The notes under the pieces: generated by a model
What the model saw: only the letters and a program-made list of their open reading frames with translations
Databases searched by the model: none
Told to the model about the DNA's origin: nothing
In this document: one piece after another, positions 1-11,780 of the stretch
How positions within the stretch are numbered: the stretch's first letter is position 1
How the letters are laid out: every line of letters starts with the position of its first letter
Position numbers and translations under genes: made by a program
Assembly: GCF_022539505.1 (NCBI RefSeq)
Contig: NC_061511.1
Span: 32,684,620 to 32,748,619, forward strand
Length of the DNA: 64,000 bases
Reading direction: 5' to 3'
From: Lolium rigidum
Lineage: Eukaryota; Streptophyta; Magnoliopsida; Poales; Poaceae

Positions 1-38
1 GGGATTGTCCTTTCTTCGAGCACTGCTGGGATTCAGGA

Positions 39-582
39 TTGAGCCGATTGCCAACAATCGGCAATTGCCCAGAATGCAACCGGAAGAAGAAGGAGGCAGC
101 CAACGTGTCCGTGTTCGAGCGCTTAGGACCTCTCCCACCACAGAGCAAACGAGCTGAGTCCCCTCGGTTGGAAGATCTCGAAGATTCAGAAGACGAGGGA
201 GAAGAAGAAGACAGGTACCACCGGCCAAGGTGGTGCCACGACGGACTCGGCCCGTTCCCGAAACGCGAGGGTTCAACGATTGCGCGGCCTGGAAGAAGCC
301 GAGAGGTTATACTTGCATACATTGAGGAAGGCAAGGCCTGATTTGGCTGCAAAGGTTCAGCGAACCCTGGATGAAGAGGGTCGTCCACGGAAAATGGAGT
401 GGCGCCCCAAGCAAAAGAAAGCCGATGATGAAACATCGGCTGGCACAAACATGGTGCTCGTTCTTCCGACGAAGCTCAGTGCTCCACGGTTACACGATAC
501 ATCCAAGGTGGACGACAGTAAGCGCACCAACACGATAAAATCAGAGATTGGGCTGGTTCGGTCTACCGGCCTGAGCGAGTAG
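39..582 (+). pseudogene. gypsy gag remnant, frameshifted
   Basis: Two overlapping frames (39-341 and 280-582) together resemble the C-terminal part of grass gypsy gag proteins. A cysteine pair in the context NCPECN follows a short leader, then an acidic stretch (LEDSEDEGEEED), then a basic, Glu/Arg-rich helix-like segment (LRGLEEAERLYLHTLRKARP). The frame must change near 280-300. No complete CCHC knuckle is visible. The N-terminal part is outside the window. Family assignment is from general resemblance, not a search. Confidence 0.5.
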
Positions 583-595
583 CAAGAGCACATCA

Positions 596-1661
596 ATGAG
601 CAAACGTGGCGAGGCTGATCCTTGTGATCGGCCCCAGAAATTTATGAAGGGACCTTACAAAACCTTCACCGAGCAAGCAACGTGGAGGCCGATTCCAGCA
701 ATCGGCCAAAATTATCCTCACCCACCGTTCTGCTTGGGTTCAACATGTTATCCAACAGAGCCGATACCATCAATCCTCTTGACAGAATCGGCTCGGGGGC
801 ACCGAGTGGATAAAATACGAGGATATGCAACGGAAGCATCTCATCTTTTGGTGATGGGTATTGGAATATGGGGGCCGATGCACAGGTCGGCCGTAAAAAA
901 AAATAAAAAAAAAAATTCGAAAATCGAAGATTCGAAAATTTTCGAGAACAGCCGATGCAGCAGACATCGACTTAAGAGGAATAACTGTTACGATCAGAGG
1001 GTCAACGGAGCACTAATGGAAGAACTCCTCAATGGAGTAGTGTAAAAGCTCGGATCCTCTCTTCAAGGGCAAAGGCCAAGAGCAGCCTGGACGTGCAGAT
1101 CAGGTCAAGGATGGAGCACATCAGATCCACCAAAGGAAAGGAGCCGATCTAACTGGCAAGGCGCAGGAAGAACTGAAGAAACTCGGGGGGCAGCTCGCCC
1201 TAAAGGTCATTGCTCTAGGGAGCCGATTTGGTTGGAATCGGCTAGCCCTGCGACACAACTGGTTTGGAGAGCGGTGTTCATTACGAAGTCATCAGTTTGA
1301 GCATCCAAGACGGTTCCAGGGCTCTTTTAAAGTCGCTTGCTCAAAGATCAAGTCGCCGGCTTGCCAGGATCGGCTGTGTCATCGTCATCGGCAGAAGCCG
1401 GCTAGCTTGGAGGGATGGCTAAATTGGCCCGTCTCGCAGATTATCATGAAAGCGATGCGTTACCATCGGTCACTAAGCATGGATTAGGCCAACGAGTTGA
1501 CAAACTCGGCATGAAAGAAATCGGCGAAATCAAGCTAAGGGAATTCTTCATTAATATGAGGATTTCTTACAATGGGGAGCCGATTGCTCAAGGAGGGAAG
1601 AACAAAAGAAGGGTCTATTGACCAATCTACTACTGCTAGGCCTATACTATTAGATCCTAAT
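596..1661 (+). other. non-coding interior of the Tat-like element
   Basis: No convincing coding sequence. The stretch is dotted with short GCCGAT and ATCGGC words and has an A-rich run near 896-945. It is typical of the spacer between gag/pol and the 3' LTR in this type of element. Short open frames (596-1045, 1415-1621) have no recognisable content. Confidence 0.5.
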
Positions 1662-2108
1662 CTACGGGCCATCACTGCCCTCATCGTCATCCTCAGAACT
1701 CTCATCGGCACTACTGCCGATGGGCTCCTCGTCGCTACTCCCGTAGCCCTCCACGGGGGCTTCATCCCCGTCTTCATCGTCGCTGCTGTCGTCGTCCCAC
1801 CACATGCGGAGGCACTTCGCTGGTGGGTAGCCCTCGAGGGAGTCGTCGTCGTCGTCTTCTTCTCCCTCTTCTTCAGAGGTGGGGCAGCCGTCCCAGGAGA
1901 ACTGGTCGTCCTCACTTTTGGGCTCCAGTTCCCCATCAGCGAGGAAGCGAAGATCTTCATCCCCGCTGGTCAAGGACTTGTCGTCCTCGGACCAAATGGA
2001 GGAGGCATGGCTCTCCTCGTCCCAGTCTTCCGGGGCACGAATTTCTGGCGGCGTCTCGCGGGAGGAGTCGGACCCGTAGGAAAACTCGGAGGAAGAGGAA
2101 GAAGACAT
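1662..2108 (-). CDS. acidic Ser/Asp/Glu-rich antisense ORF of the gypsy element
   Basis: An ORF of 148 codons on the strand opposite to the retrotransposon, just inside its 3' LTR. It starts with a Met followed by a serine run (MSSSSSSEFSYGSDSS), is strongly acidic throughout with runs such as SEEEGEEDDDDDS, and has a short Trp-containing motif (LRMWWDDDSSDDED) near residue 100. It has no domain that I recognise. A TATTTAA-type A/T box lies about 70 bp upstream on the minus strand, so it could have its own promoter. Antisense genes at this place are known in Tat/Grande-type elements, which supports it being an element gene and not chance. The low-complexity composition means the frame could be partly compositional. 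Confidence 0.5.
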   Translation of the reverse strand: MSSSSSSEFSYGSDSSRETPPEIRAPEDWDEESHASSIWSEDDKSLTSGDEDLRFLADGELEPKSEDDQFSWDGCPTSEEEGEEDDDDDSLEGYPPAKCLRMWWDDDSSDDEDGDEAPVEGYGSSDEEPIGSSADESSEDDDEGSDGP

Positions 2109-2383
2109 GGCGGCACAGAGGGTTTTTGGTGCTAATGCGAGAAGGACGAAGGAGACGCAAGCTGTTTAGAACGGTTAAATAAAGGGGATATGGGAGAGAT
2201 TCAATGCCACGGCAGTTTCGAGGAGGTGTTGCCCAACGGGAAAATTTTACGGCCACGTGGAGAAGTGGAAGGGGCAAGGCATCATGATGGGGATTCTGCG
2301 GCGGCTACGCTCTGCCACGACGTGACCCGACGAAAGAAAGCGTAATGATTTTGGAAATGTCATTTCCAAAACCAGGGGGCATG

Positions 2384-3542
2384 TGTTATCACCAGAATTT
2401 GACCAAGTCAGAGGTGGGCCGCGATCGAGATGGACTTGAAGAATATACATGGAAGAAATACGTGAATCGGCCTTTTATACCAAGTTGGGCTTAATTTCCC
2501 ATGTATTTGTAACATATTAGATCGCATCTTAGTTTAGAAGTTAGAATCTTACTCGTGCACGGGTTGGTGCACGCCCACATTAGAAAGTCCGCGGGACTAT
2601 AAATATGTACCTAGGGTTTATGGAATAAACAACAACCAACGTTCAACCACAAACAAATCTCGGCGCATCGCCAACTCCTTCGTCTCGAGGGTTTCTACCG
2701 GTAAGCATCATGCTGCCTAGATCGCATCTTGCGATCTAGGCAGCACTAGCTTGCTTACGTTGTTCATGCGTTGCTCGTATCGAAGCCTTTTTGATGGCGA
2801 GCAACGTAGTTATCTTAGACATGTTAGGGTTAGCATCGTTCTTCATATTACATGCTTTCGTAGTGCAACCCTTGCATGTCTAGCCGCCCTACGCCTATCT
2901 TAGGCGTAGGGGCGGCACCCGCTTGATCATAGTTTAGTAGATCTGATCCGTTACGATTGCTCCTTGTTCTACAAGGATTAGTTTAATATCTGCAATAGTT
3001 AGGCCTTACAAAGGGGGAGGATCCAGCGGCACGTAGGGTGTCGTTCGTTGGCCCTAAGCGAGGATGTTCGAGGATCAACCTCGTGTTGGTTTTTAGGCCT
3101 TGTTTAGGATCGGCTTACGATCGCCGTGCGTGGCCGCGAGGCCCAACCTGGAGTAGGACGATCCGATTATGCGGTGAAAACCCCACATCGTCGTAGATCT
3201 CATTAGCTTTACCTTGATCAAGCGGGACCACCATATATTCGGACACCTCGTACGAATCATGGGTGGATCGGCTCTTTGAGCCGATTCACGGGATAACTGA
3301 GAGCCGATCGAGGCTCGTATTTAATGTTTACGTGTGTGCCCTGCGAGGAAACTAAGCGAGGCATCATCCACACCTTCACGACCGGGTATAGGTCGGGTGG
3401 CACGCCCTTGTGATAAACATCGGTGCGTGCGACCGAGGAGAGCTTTGCGGGCCGTCGCTCGGAGGACTAGGGCCAGCCGCAGCCCTAGTTGTTCCCGGCT
3501 CTACGGTGTTGCCGTCTCGCCCGCCGGTGGGTTTCGACGTCA
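2384..3542 (+). mobile_element. 3' LTR of the Tat-like gypsy element
   Basis: Starts TGTTATCACC directly after a purine-rich tract and ends near GACGTCA at 3542, giving the usual TG...CA ends. A TATA-like box (CTATAAATA, about 2598) sits in the first third, followed by a transcribed-leader-like stretch. The right end is set by the return of the host fragment sequence at about 3546; the exact junction is uncertain by a few bases. Confidence 0.7.
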
Positions 3543-5592
3543 ACGGACTTTTCATGAATAGTACTTAAAGACAAGTATTAATAAGTCTTGCATAAGAGTT
3601 AACTCATAAAGCAATAAATCAAAGTAAAGGTATTGAAGCAACACAAAGGAAGATTAAGTTTCAGCGGTTGCTTTCAACTTGTAACATGTATATCTCATGG
3701 ATAATAGTCAATATGCAAGTATGTAGGAATCAATGCACAGTTCACACAAGTGTTTGCTTCTTGAGGTGGAGAGAGATAGGTGAACTGACTCAACATAAAA
3801 GTAAAAAGAATGGTCCTTCAAAGAGGAAAGCATCGATTTCTATATTTGTGCTAGAGCTTTTATTTTGAAAACATGAAACAATTTTGTCAACGGTAGTAGT
3901 AAAGCATATGAGTTATGTAAATTATATCTTACAAGTTGCAAGTCTCATGCATAGTATACTAATAGTGCCCGCACCTTGTCCTAATTAACTTGGACTACCG
4001 GATCTTTGCAATGCACATGTTTTGACCAAGTGTCACAATGGGGTACCTCCATGCCGCCTGTACAAAGGTCTAAGGAGAAAGCTCGCATTTTGGATTTCTC
4101 AACTTAGACATCCATACCGGGACAACATGGACAACAGATAATGGACTCCTCTTTAATGCATAAGCATGTGGCAACAATTATTATTCTCATATGAGATTGA
4201 GGATATATGTCCAAACTGAAACTTCCACCATGATTCATGGCTTTAGTTAGCGGCCCAAAGTTCTTCTCTAACAATATGCATGCTCCAACCATGAAGGTGG
4301 TAGATCTCTCTTGCTTCAGACAAGACGGACATGCATAGCAACTCACATGATATCCAACAAAGAATAGTTGATGGCGTCCCCAGAAGCATGGTTATCGCAC
4401 AACAAGCAACTTAATAAGAGATAAAGTGCATAAGTACATATTCAATACCACAATAGTTTTTAAGCTATTTGTCCCATGAGCTATATATTGCAAAGGTGAA
4501 TGATGGAATTTTAAAGGTAGCACTCAAGCAATTTACTTTGGAATGGCGGATAAATACCATGTAGTAGGTAGGTATGGTGGACACAAATGGCATAGTGGTT
4601 GGCTCAAGGATTTTGGATGCACGAGAAGTATTCCCTCTCGATACAAGGTTTAGGCTAGCAAGGTTATTTGAAACAAACACAAGGATGAACGGTACAGCAA
4701 AACTCACATAAAAGACATATGGTAAACATTATAAGACTCCATACCGTCTTCCTTGTTGTTCAAAACTCAATACTAGATGTTATCTAGACTCTAGAGAGAC
4801 CAAATATGCAAACCAAATTAGCAAGCTCTAAGTATTTCTTCATTAATGGGTGCAAAGTATATGATGCAAGAGCTTAAACATGAGTACAACAATCGCCAAG
4901 TATCAAATTATCCAAGACATTTTAGAATTACTACATGTAGCATTTTCCAATTCCAACCATATAACAATTTAACGAAGAAGAAACTTCGCCATGAATACTA
5001 TGAGTAGAACCTAAGGACATATTTGTCCATATGCTACAGCGGAGCGTGTCTCTCTCCCACAAAGTGAATGCTAGGATCCATTTTATTCAAACAAAACAAA
5101 AACAAAAACAAGCCGACGCTCCAAGCAAAGTGCATAAGATGTGACGGAATAAAAATATAGTTTCAGGGGAGGAACCTGATAATGTTGTCGATGAAGAAGG
5201 GGATGCCTTGGGCATCCCCAAGCTTAGGCAGCTTGAGTCTTCTTGATATATGCAGGGGTGAACCACGGGGCATCCCCAAGCTTAGACTTTTCACTCTTCT
5301 TGATCATAGTATATCATCCTCCTCTCTTGACCCTTGAAAACTTCCTCCACACCAAACTCGAAACAACTCATTAGAGGGTTAGTGGACAATAAAAATTAAC
5401 ATGTTCAGAGGTGACACAATCATTCTTAACACTTCGGACATTGCATAAAGCTACTGCACATTAATGGATCAAAGAAATGCATCCAACATAGCAAAAGAGG
5501 CAATGCGAAATAAAAGGCAGAATCTGTCAAAACAGAACAGTCCGTAAAGATGGATTTTATTAGGCCACCAGACTTGCTCAAATGAAAATGCC
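3543..5592 (-). mobile_element. Athila-like element fragment G (3' internal region)
   Basis: Matches, on the minus strand, the internal non-coding region of element A (about 30935-33300) almost base for base, including the paired AAGCTTGGGGATG motifs (as reverse complements near 5212-5224 and 5270-5282) and the inverted repeat GGGGATGCC/GGCATCCCC at 5199-5219. It lacks the 3' LTR on its left because the Tat-like element interrupts it, and it runs into a gap on its right. No coding potential is kept. Confidence 0.8.
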
Positions 5593-5692
5593 NNNNNNNN
5601 NNNNNNNNNNNNNNNNNNNNNNNNNNNNNNNNNNNNNNNNNNNNNNNNNNNNNNNNNNNNNNNNNNNNNNNNNNNNNNNNNNNNNNNNNNNN
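5593..5692. other. assembly gap (100 N)
   Basis: Exactly 100 unknown bases, the usual placeholder for a gap of unknown size. It separates fragment G from an Angela-like LTR, so sequence of unknown length is missing. Confidence 0.99.
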
Positions 5693-5940
5693 ACATCATT
5701 CATACAATGATATAACCTTGTTATTAATAACATCCAATGTTCATGATTATGAAACTAATCATCTATTAATCAACAAGCTAGTTTAAGAGGCATACTAGGG
5801 ACTTCTTTGTTGTCTACATATCACACATGTACTAATGTTTCGGTTAATACAATTATAGCATGATATATAAACATTTATCATAAACATAAAGATATAAATA
5901 ATAACCACTTTATTATTGCCTCTAGGGCATATCTCCTTCA
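5693..5940 (-). mobile_element. Angela/BARE-like copia LTR, 5' end only
   Basis: Read on the minus strand it starts TGAAGGAGATATGCCCTAGA and continues GGCAATAATAAA, the well-known beginning of the Angela/BARE/WIS LTRs of Triticeae. About 248 bp remain; the rest is in or beyond the gap. Recognition rests on memory of the family's LTR start. Confidence 0.75.
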
Positions 5941-8900
5941 TGGGCGTCACCCGCGGGCAAACCAACCACTCCACGATACCCAGCACGACACGGCGAATCT
6001 AACAGTACCAGCGCCGCCCGCTAATGACCACCGGAGCTTGACCGGCGATGATGTGCTGCGGCGGCGGAGAAGGAACGGCGGCGAGACGGCACTACATGGA
6101 ATAATCGAGCAGTCCAGGGACACGGTGAGATGCGGAAGCTCACCAGGAGGCTGTAGGGCTTGACGGCGTGGCCGGAGGTGGTCCTAATCGACGGCAATCG
6201 TCGGAATTCTAGCGGTGACCGGCGAAAGGGAACGACGGTTCTCCGGCGACTGAGAGCTTCCGAGCTCGATTCCTCTTGCCCAGTGAGCTTGTCGAGGGTG
6301 CTGATCATGATGGTGTCCACGGCGAGGTTTGGGGAGGCTCCGAACGGCGGCGATGGTCGGAGTTTGTGAGGTTAGGGTTTCGGCATTGGAGAAAATTAGA
6401 GAGAGGAGGAAGAACTCGATGCGGGTGTTCATCCAGATGCTTTTATAGGGCGCCTGGACGCGCCTCGTCACACCGTCGGACGAGGAGGAGCTGCCACCGG
6501 CGAGTCGAAGCCGAGCACGGCTTCGTGCTGTCACCCCCGCGCGAGGAGAGGATGAGGACGACCTCCTCTGGATTTTTTTAACGAAGGGGTATACGGCTCC
6601 TGCTGGGCTGGCGCTTGGGCTGCGTCGATGGGCTGCTGTTGGGCTCCTGCGGCTAGGTAAGGTCCAGGTGAGGCCTTTCTTCTTTTTCTCTTTTTCTGTT
6701 TTCATTTTTTGTTTTATATTTACCAAATTGAACTCATATTTGAATTCTATTATTTTTTTTGGCAGGTATCTCAATTGTGTTAATTCCTTTTGGATGTTGT
6801 GAAATGACTATTACACCCATAATCCATTTGAAACAAGTATCTTATAAAGCATTATATTACATACTTGTGTTTTATTCAAAATAGCAAATGAGCATGATTT
6901 TATATCCTCATTTTATTTTTATGTTTTTCGTGTGGATCAATCTATTTGAAGTATTAGAGTTGGTAAGTCCAGCTCAAGGTATTTTAGAGTTTATCATTAG
7001 GACTTGTTATCTTATTTAATAAGTTGGTTGTTCACATATGATTTTATGTGAGTATCAATCTGTTAGGGTTTTTTATGATGTCTATTACAACCCCCTTATT
7101 AAATATAATATTAACATTATATTTGAAAGGATCTAAGTAGATATTGGTTCCATCATAATTGATCTTGGTTACAAAGATAAATGGTTGATCACTACTTATG
7201 TGGTTTTGATTATGGGACTTGGCATTAGGTGGCTCTTATGTTTTATAATTGAAACATTGTATTTAATTAATGAACCATTAGGGTTCTAATGATATTTACC
7301 TAATAGCAATTGGTTTTAATCTCAATTTATGGCCTAGGTTCATATTATGATCACCATAGTGATGCATAAACTAGGTTTGAGATAAATTTCTAGTTTATAG
7401 AATTGGGATGACATCATATTGCATGTGCTAGGGTTAATCTCCCCTAACCATGATAAGAAGGTTACTTGCTTAATATTTTATGTGCTTCTCTTATTACTAA
7501 GGATTTGGGAGTTGGTTTTATCTTCTACCAATTTACTTCTATTATTATCCTCAATTAATCATTAAATTAATTCCAGTGGTTATAGTTCCTTTTTATAGTT
7601 AACTTTGGTCATATGGTTTGATGGTTTCTCACCATATGAATTGTAGAGTTTGACTCTACAGGTTTTCTAGTGGTTCTTAAGTGGAGAATAGGTGGAATGT
7701 AAATGTGGTAGGATTCTACTTATGATCACTAAGTGGTTCACAAGTAAAGGTTGGGATATAAGTCTAGGTTTGCTTACTAGTGATCTCCCTATAATTTCAT
7801 GTGGTAATGAGATCTACTTATTTTAGTAGGGTTTAACTTATCCTCACATATTTCAAGAGCATGATCATGGATTAGGCATGATCAACTTGTTCTTAATATC
7901 TCTACCTCCAATTCTTAGGGTTTATGATCATCACTCAATTTATAATGATCAAGGTTTGGCTTCCTAAGGGATCTCTCATTAAATGGGTTTCTCACTTCCA
8001 TGATCAAGCATTGTCTTGATGAACTAATGTATAGAACTTATTTTATTATTTCTTGAATGGACATGGTTATGGTTGCCCCAATAATTTATACCCCAGGAGA
8101 ATGCCAGAGATATTATGTTAGAGTTCCCTCCAAGGTATGATGACATAATCATCTGGATATATGGAATGGGTCCTTCTCACAAATTTAAGTATTGACTCAA
8201 CTATCTTGAGAATAACACCATAGCTAGAGTTCTCTCATACAGGAATAGTTATTCTAGGGTTTATGGTGTACTCACAATATCTCAATAGGTATTAAGTCTA
8301 AAACTCCATTTGGCTATCTTGATTGAGTTAATCTCCTCCTTACTTTATCAATTCATGGATATGGTATTATTCCATGTGATATTAGGTTATCTCACCACTC
8401 CAAGGGAAATGGTTTACAACCTAATACTTTAGTTCAAAGGTTGTCCTTTGTTCATTACTAGGTAAAGCTAGGTTTAGAATAAATGGTCTCTCTCATATGG
8501 GAAGGCTTGAATAATACTCTAGGGTTATGATTTGAATACTTGGATGCATATCCAAGGTTTAACTCAAGGTTTGTTAATGCTTCTCTAATAATTATAATAG
8601 AACTCTCACCTCTCTAGGTTTGATGTATATTAATATGGAATAGAGAAGGATATATATTTCTTAGTTGGAACTCATTGTATTGTTTCCAAGATTAAAGTAG
8701 AATGAATACCATGATATTCATGGTGGGATCAAGAATTAGTTTAAGACATGGAAAAGATAAGTGAAGAATAGTTTCTCCAATTATTGTTACTTGGTTTCCA
8801 ATTAAATGGATGTTCATATGTTATGGCAAGGAATATCATATTATAATATTTTATAGGATCAAGTAATTGATCATTGAGTAAAGTGTTGTTGTGTTAGTTT

Positions 8901-9432
8901 TAATTCCATTTGATCTAACCCCTTAGATCAAATCATCTCTACACAAAACAAGGTTTTACCAATGTCACATTGAGGTTTATAGCGCTTGACTTGATGAACT
9001 ACTTCAATTCCACCAAGGTCAAGTGAAACTTCAGTTCTTTGTGACTGTTTTACTTTAAAGCGCGAAAATTCCCCAGATTTTCTATGCATGAATGCAATGC
9101 ACACATCTGTTTCCTCTATTTTTGTAACCCCAATACCTGGGACATTACAGATCCTTAATTATTTAATCTGTTCTGTAATAGTTCTAGTTCAATTTGATCT
9201 AATCCATAGATCAAATCATCTCTACCTAAAATAGGGTTTTAGCAAAGGTCACATTGAGGTTTATAGCGCTTGACTTGATGACATACTTCAGTTCCATCAA
9301 GTCAAGTGAAACTTCACTTACTGTGACAAGGTTTATTTCAAAGCGCGAAAATTCCCCAGATTTTCTATGCATGAATGCAATGCACACATCTGTTTCCTCT
9401 CTTTTTGTAACCCCAAATCCTGGGATGTTATA
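5941..9432 (-). mobile_element. long AT-rich LTR-like block, family unknown
   Basis: Read on the minus strand, the block starts with a TGTAATGTCCC-type terminus (9149) and a diverged second one (about 9432), runs through 2.5 kb of A/T-rich sequence without open frames, then a TATAAAAGC box (about 6440), and then a GC-rich leader-like stretch with a CT-rich run (about 6390-6420) down to 5941. That order of AT-rich U3, TATA and GC-rich leader is what a long LTR shows. GC-rich open frames at 6021-6774 lie in the leader and have no known content. The low-coordinate end is cut by the Angela-like LTR, so no TSD could be found. Confidence 0.5.
8865..9432. repeat. 284-bp imperfect tandem duplication
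   Basis: Two copies lie head to tail: the marker AGCGCTTGACTTGATGA occurs at 8981 and again at 9265. Both copies contain the block AAAGCGCGAAAATTCCCC and end in a CCTGGGA-type terminus (9136-9149 and 9419-9432). They differ by scattered substitutions. The repeat sits at the presumed outer end of the LTR-like block. Confidence 0.8.
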
Positions 9433-9839
9433 GCCTCTCCGGTCGAGGTGCACGATGTAGTTCATCCTAGCGTGTAGGTTTGAGGCGTCGAACGGCGGCA
9501 TCTTGCATCTTGCGATGACGATAGAGAAAGGAAGGAGAAAAAAGAGATAGGGAAAGAAGAGGCCCTGACATGTGGGTCCTGCGGTCCACCTCAGCTCCAT
9601 GGCCCAAGGTGAAGCGATAGCAAGTAGGCTTCAGTGTAGCTCCGTAGAACACTATTTTGCTCTATAGGTACTCTAGCACTGAAGGTGGCTCGGGACACGC
9701 CTTGACATGGATCCGCCACTAATCGTATATAACTCAATTTGGAGGATCGCGGCCGCTTTACGGAGGTGTCTACACGATTGGAGAACACGGCGAAGGAGTT
9801 TATTTCCCAACATGGATGGTTGCATAATAGGCGTATTGT
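9433..9839. other. unassigned sequence between repeats and gene island
   Basis: No supported gene. Short open frames on both strands overlap each other and have no recognisable content. Composition changes here from the AT-rich LTR-like block to mixed sequence. Confidence 0.4.
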
Positions 9840-10005
9840 GGTCAATGAAGCTTAGCCGGGATCGTCTCCTGTTTTTTCTTTCATCTAGGAGTAGTTTACT
9901 AAACACTTTTGATATTTGAACGGTTGTGTGCATCTTAGGTATGCAGAGCCTGGATGTAATGCTTAAAACTTTTAAGTAATAAAGCACCCTTTATCGAAAA
10001 ATCTC
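9840..10005 (+). mobile_element. possible LINE 3' tail
   Basis: The stretch ends in AATAAAGCACCCTTTATCGA followed by A's, a 3' end seen on grass LINE elements. Upstream there is no recognisable reverse transcriptase, so at best this is a 5'-truncated copy. The call rests on the tail alone. Confidence 0.35.
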
Positions 10006-11780
10006 TTCAAGCCCTCTAATGTTCACGATCTCTAGATGGATGCTGGGAACATGAAACCATGTCTACATAGAAAAGAATTGGGTTGGAAATCATTTGCCGC
10101 ATGTTTGGTTTCTCGCATAGTCGTTTCTCACATCAAGGGAGAAGAAAATTGCTCGTTTGGTTGCACACGGCAAAAAGATTTCATGTAGTGCATGTTTCTT
10201 AAAGAAGCCCAGAGCCTATATGAGAAGGCACGCTCAATTCAGCTGTCTCTAGCGAGCCAACCTGTTCTCACGCTCGCTAGGAAAAATTTACGCCAAGCTC
10301 GTGCAAGAGAGAGATGGTGGGAGTTCAAGCGCATTCGGAAAATCCTGCGAGAAGAATTCGGTCATCTCCCGCCAACGAAATGGTACCCCCTATTTACACC
10401 ACTCCCAAAGTTGCGGGTAGAGAAACATAAACTTTGGAGAGATGAGCTTCATGCGTGCCAATGATTCTTTTGTGGTGCTTTCGGTGAGACGGGTAGTGGG
10501 CGTGCTCTGGTTCGGTTGTGGTGCCAAGGTTGGAGCAATGATGGTGGCGCTGCTAGTATTGGGTCAGGTCCCCTACATCCTCTTTGGGTGTTCTCGACAA
10601 CCCCTTGCGCTCACTCACAGGTGGATCGGTGCCCTCATGCCTAGGCAGTGACGGGAAGTGTTCCCCTCCCCCGATTGGAGCATCGAGTTAGGACGACGTG
10701 AGCACGAGGCTTCTTGCGGGCTCTGTTCTGACACTTGACGACGTGGCAGTGGCTGTCCTTCTTCACACCTTCTTCATCAACGGCTTCCCCAAGCAGCTTC
10801 ATCTCCTCGCGTTTGACTTCATGTTCAGCAGCAAGGCTTCACAAGGTTGGCTTTGTGCCGGGCCGTGGCAGGTTCAATGTTTGGCATTTTCTGCACCTTG
10901 GTCCCTAGTCCTTTCCTCTACTCTAGGGTGAGCATCCACATGATTGACGGTTCGGCTGAGCCAGCCCTAGGGTGCAGGGGTCCCTCTTCGATCATGGAGG
11001 AGGTTGGTCGCGTGTTCAACCTCGCTCGCTGGAGTTTCTCTGTGAAGATCGTCTTCGACCTCCCATGGTGCTTCGTTCGTAGTCCAGAGCATCGACAACT
11101 ACAAGCTAATGTCTGTCATGTTGTAAGTTGGTCATCAACACCTTGTGTGTGCCTACGTATTCTTGTTGGCACTGTTCAGCCGCTGAAATGTTGTGTTGTG
11201 TGGTGTTGTGTTGCGGTGTGTAGCCTTATCATATTCTCTAGCCTATTAATAACTTGGTTAATTTAATGTCAGGTTCCGCTCAAGCCTCCTACCTAAAATT
11301 ATTTTACTAGATGGGTATAGATAGATTAGGTGAAGTAGCGGTAGTGCGATGAGTGACACGGCAAAGCTGACAGGACATACTATGCACTATATGCACTAGT
11401 GTAATGGTGGGTGTCTGTCATAGTGTCATGTCGTGATTCACGATATTGTAATCAGGAGGAGTATATACCTAAACTGGTGATGTGTACATACCTGTGGTTG
11501 GTCCCTGTTCCTGTTTATTTTGCTGTCGCACTAGCCAGATCAGGCTCTAGCACATACCTTCTCCCACGCGCGAGCCACCTTCGTCCTCGTCTCCGACTCA
11601 CTCGGCTGCCGGAAGCTCGGCCGGCCCTCCAAGCACGAAGAAAGGTGCCAGCAGCTCTTTGGTTCTCCTTATTTTGCTCTTCTTCGTACTGTTTTTTATG
11701 CTAGACATTAGCAGCAGTCAACCGCTGATTAGACATCGTCGAAACTAATTTAGCAGTAAGAATTATCCCCTTCGTCAGCA
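10006..11780. other. intergenic sequence, no supported gene
   Basis: The best open frame (10192-10464, 90 aa, rich in Arg/Lys/Leu: ARKNLRQARARERWWEFKRI) has no homology that I recognise and no splice or promoter context. Other frames (10442-11266) overlap each other and look like chance. Sequence from about 11500 turns GC-rich towards the promoter of the next gene. Confidence 0.4.

Larger units (their letters stand above)
1..3542 (+). mobile_element. Tat-like Ty3/gypsy retrotransposon, 3' portion
   Basis: The 3' end of a gypsy element: gag remnant (39-582), a long non-coding stretch with many GCCGAT/ATCGGC repeats, an acidic antisense ORF (1662-2108), a purine-rich tract ending in AGGGGGC just before the LTR, and an LTR from 2384. 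No protease, reverse transcriptase or integrase frame is visible, so pol is deleted or was never present in this copy. An antisense ORF upstream of the 3' LTR is a known feature of Tat-lineage elements such as Grande; I infer the lineage from that. It is inserted into fragment 3543-5592: the sequence after the LTR resumes the text found intact near 30935. The 5' half lies outside the window. Confidence 0.75.

Noticed and set aside
6021..6774. Minus-strand frames of 99 and 196 codons
   Set aside because: They lie in the GC-rich leader part of an LTR-like block; composition explains the length.
10192..10464. 90-codon basic open frame
   Set aside because: No homology recognised, no promoter or splice context, and length within chance expectation.
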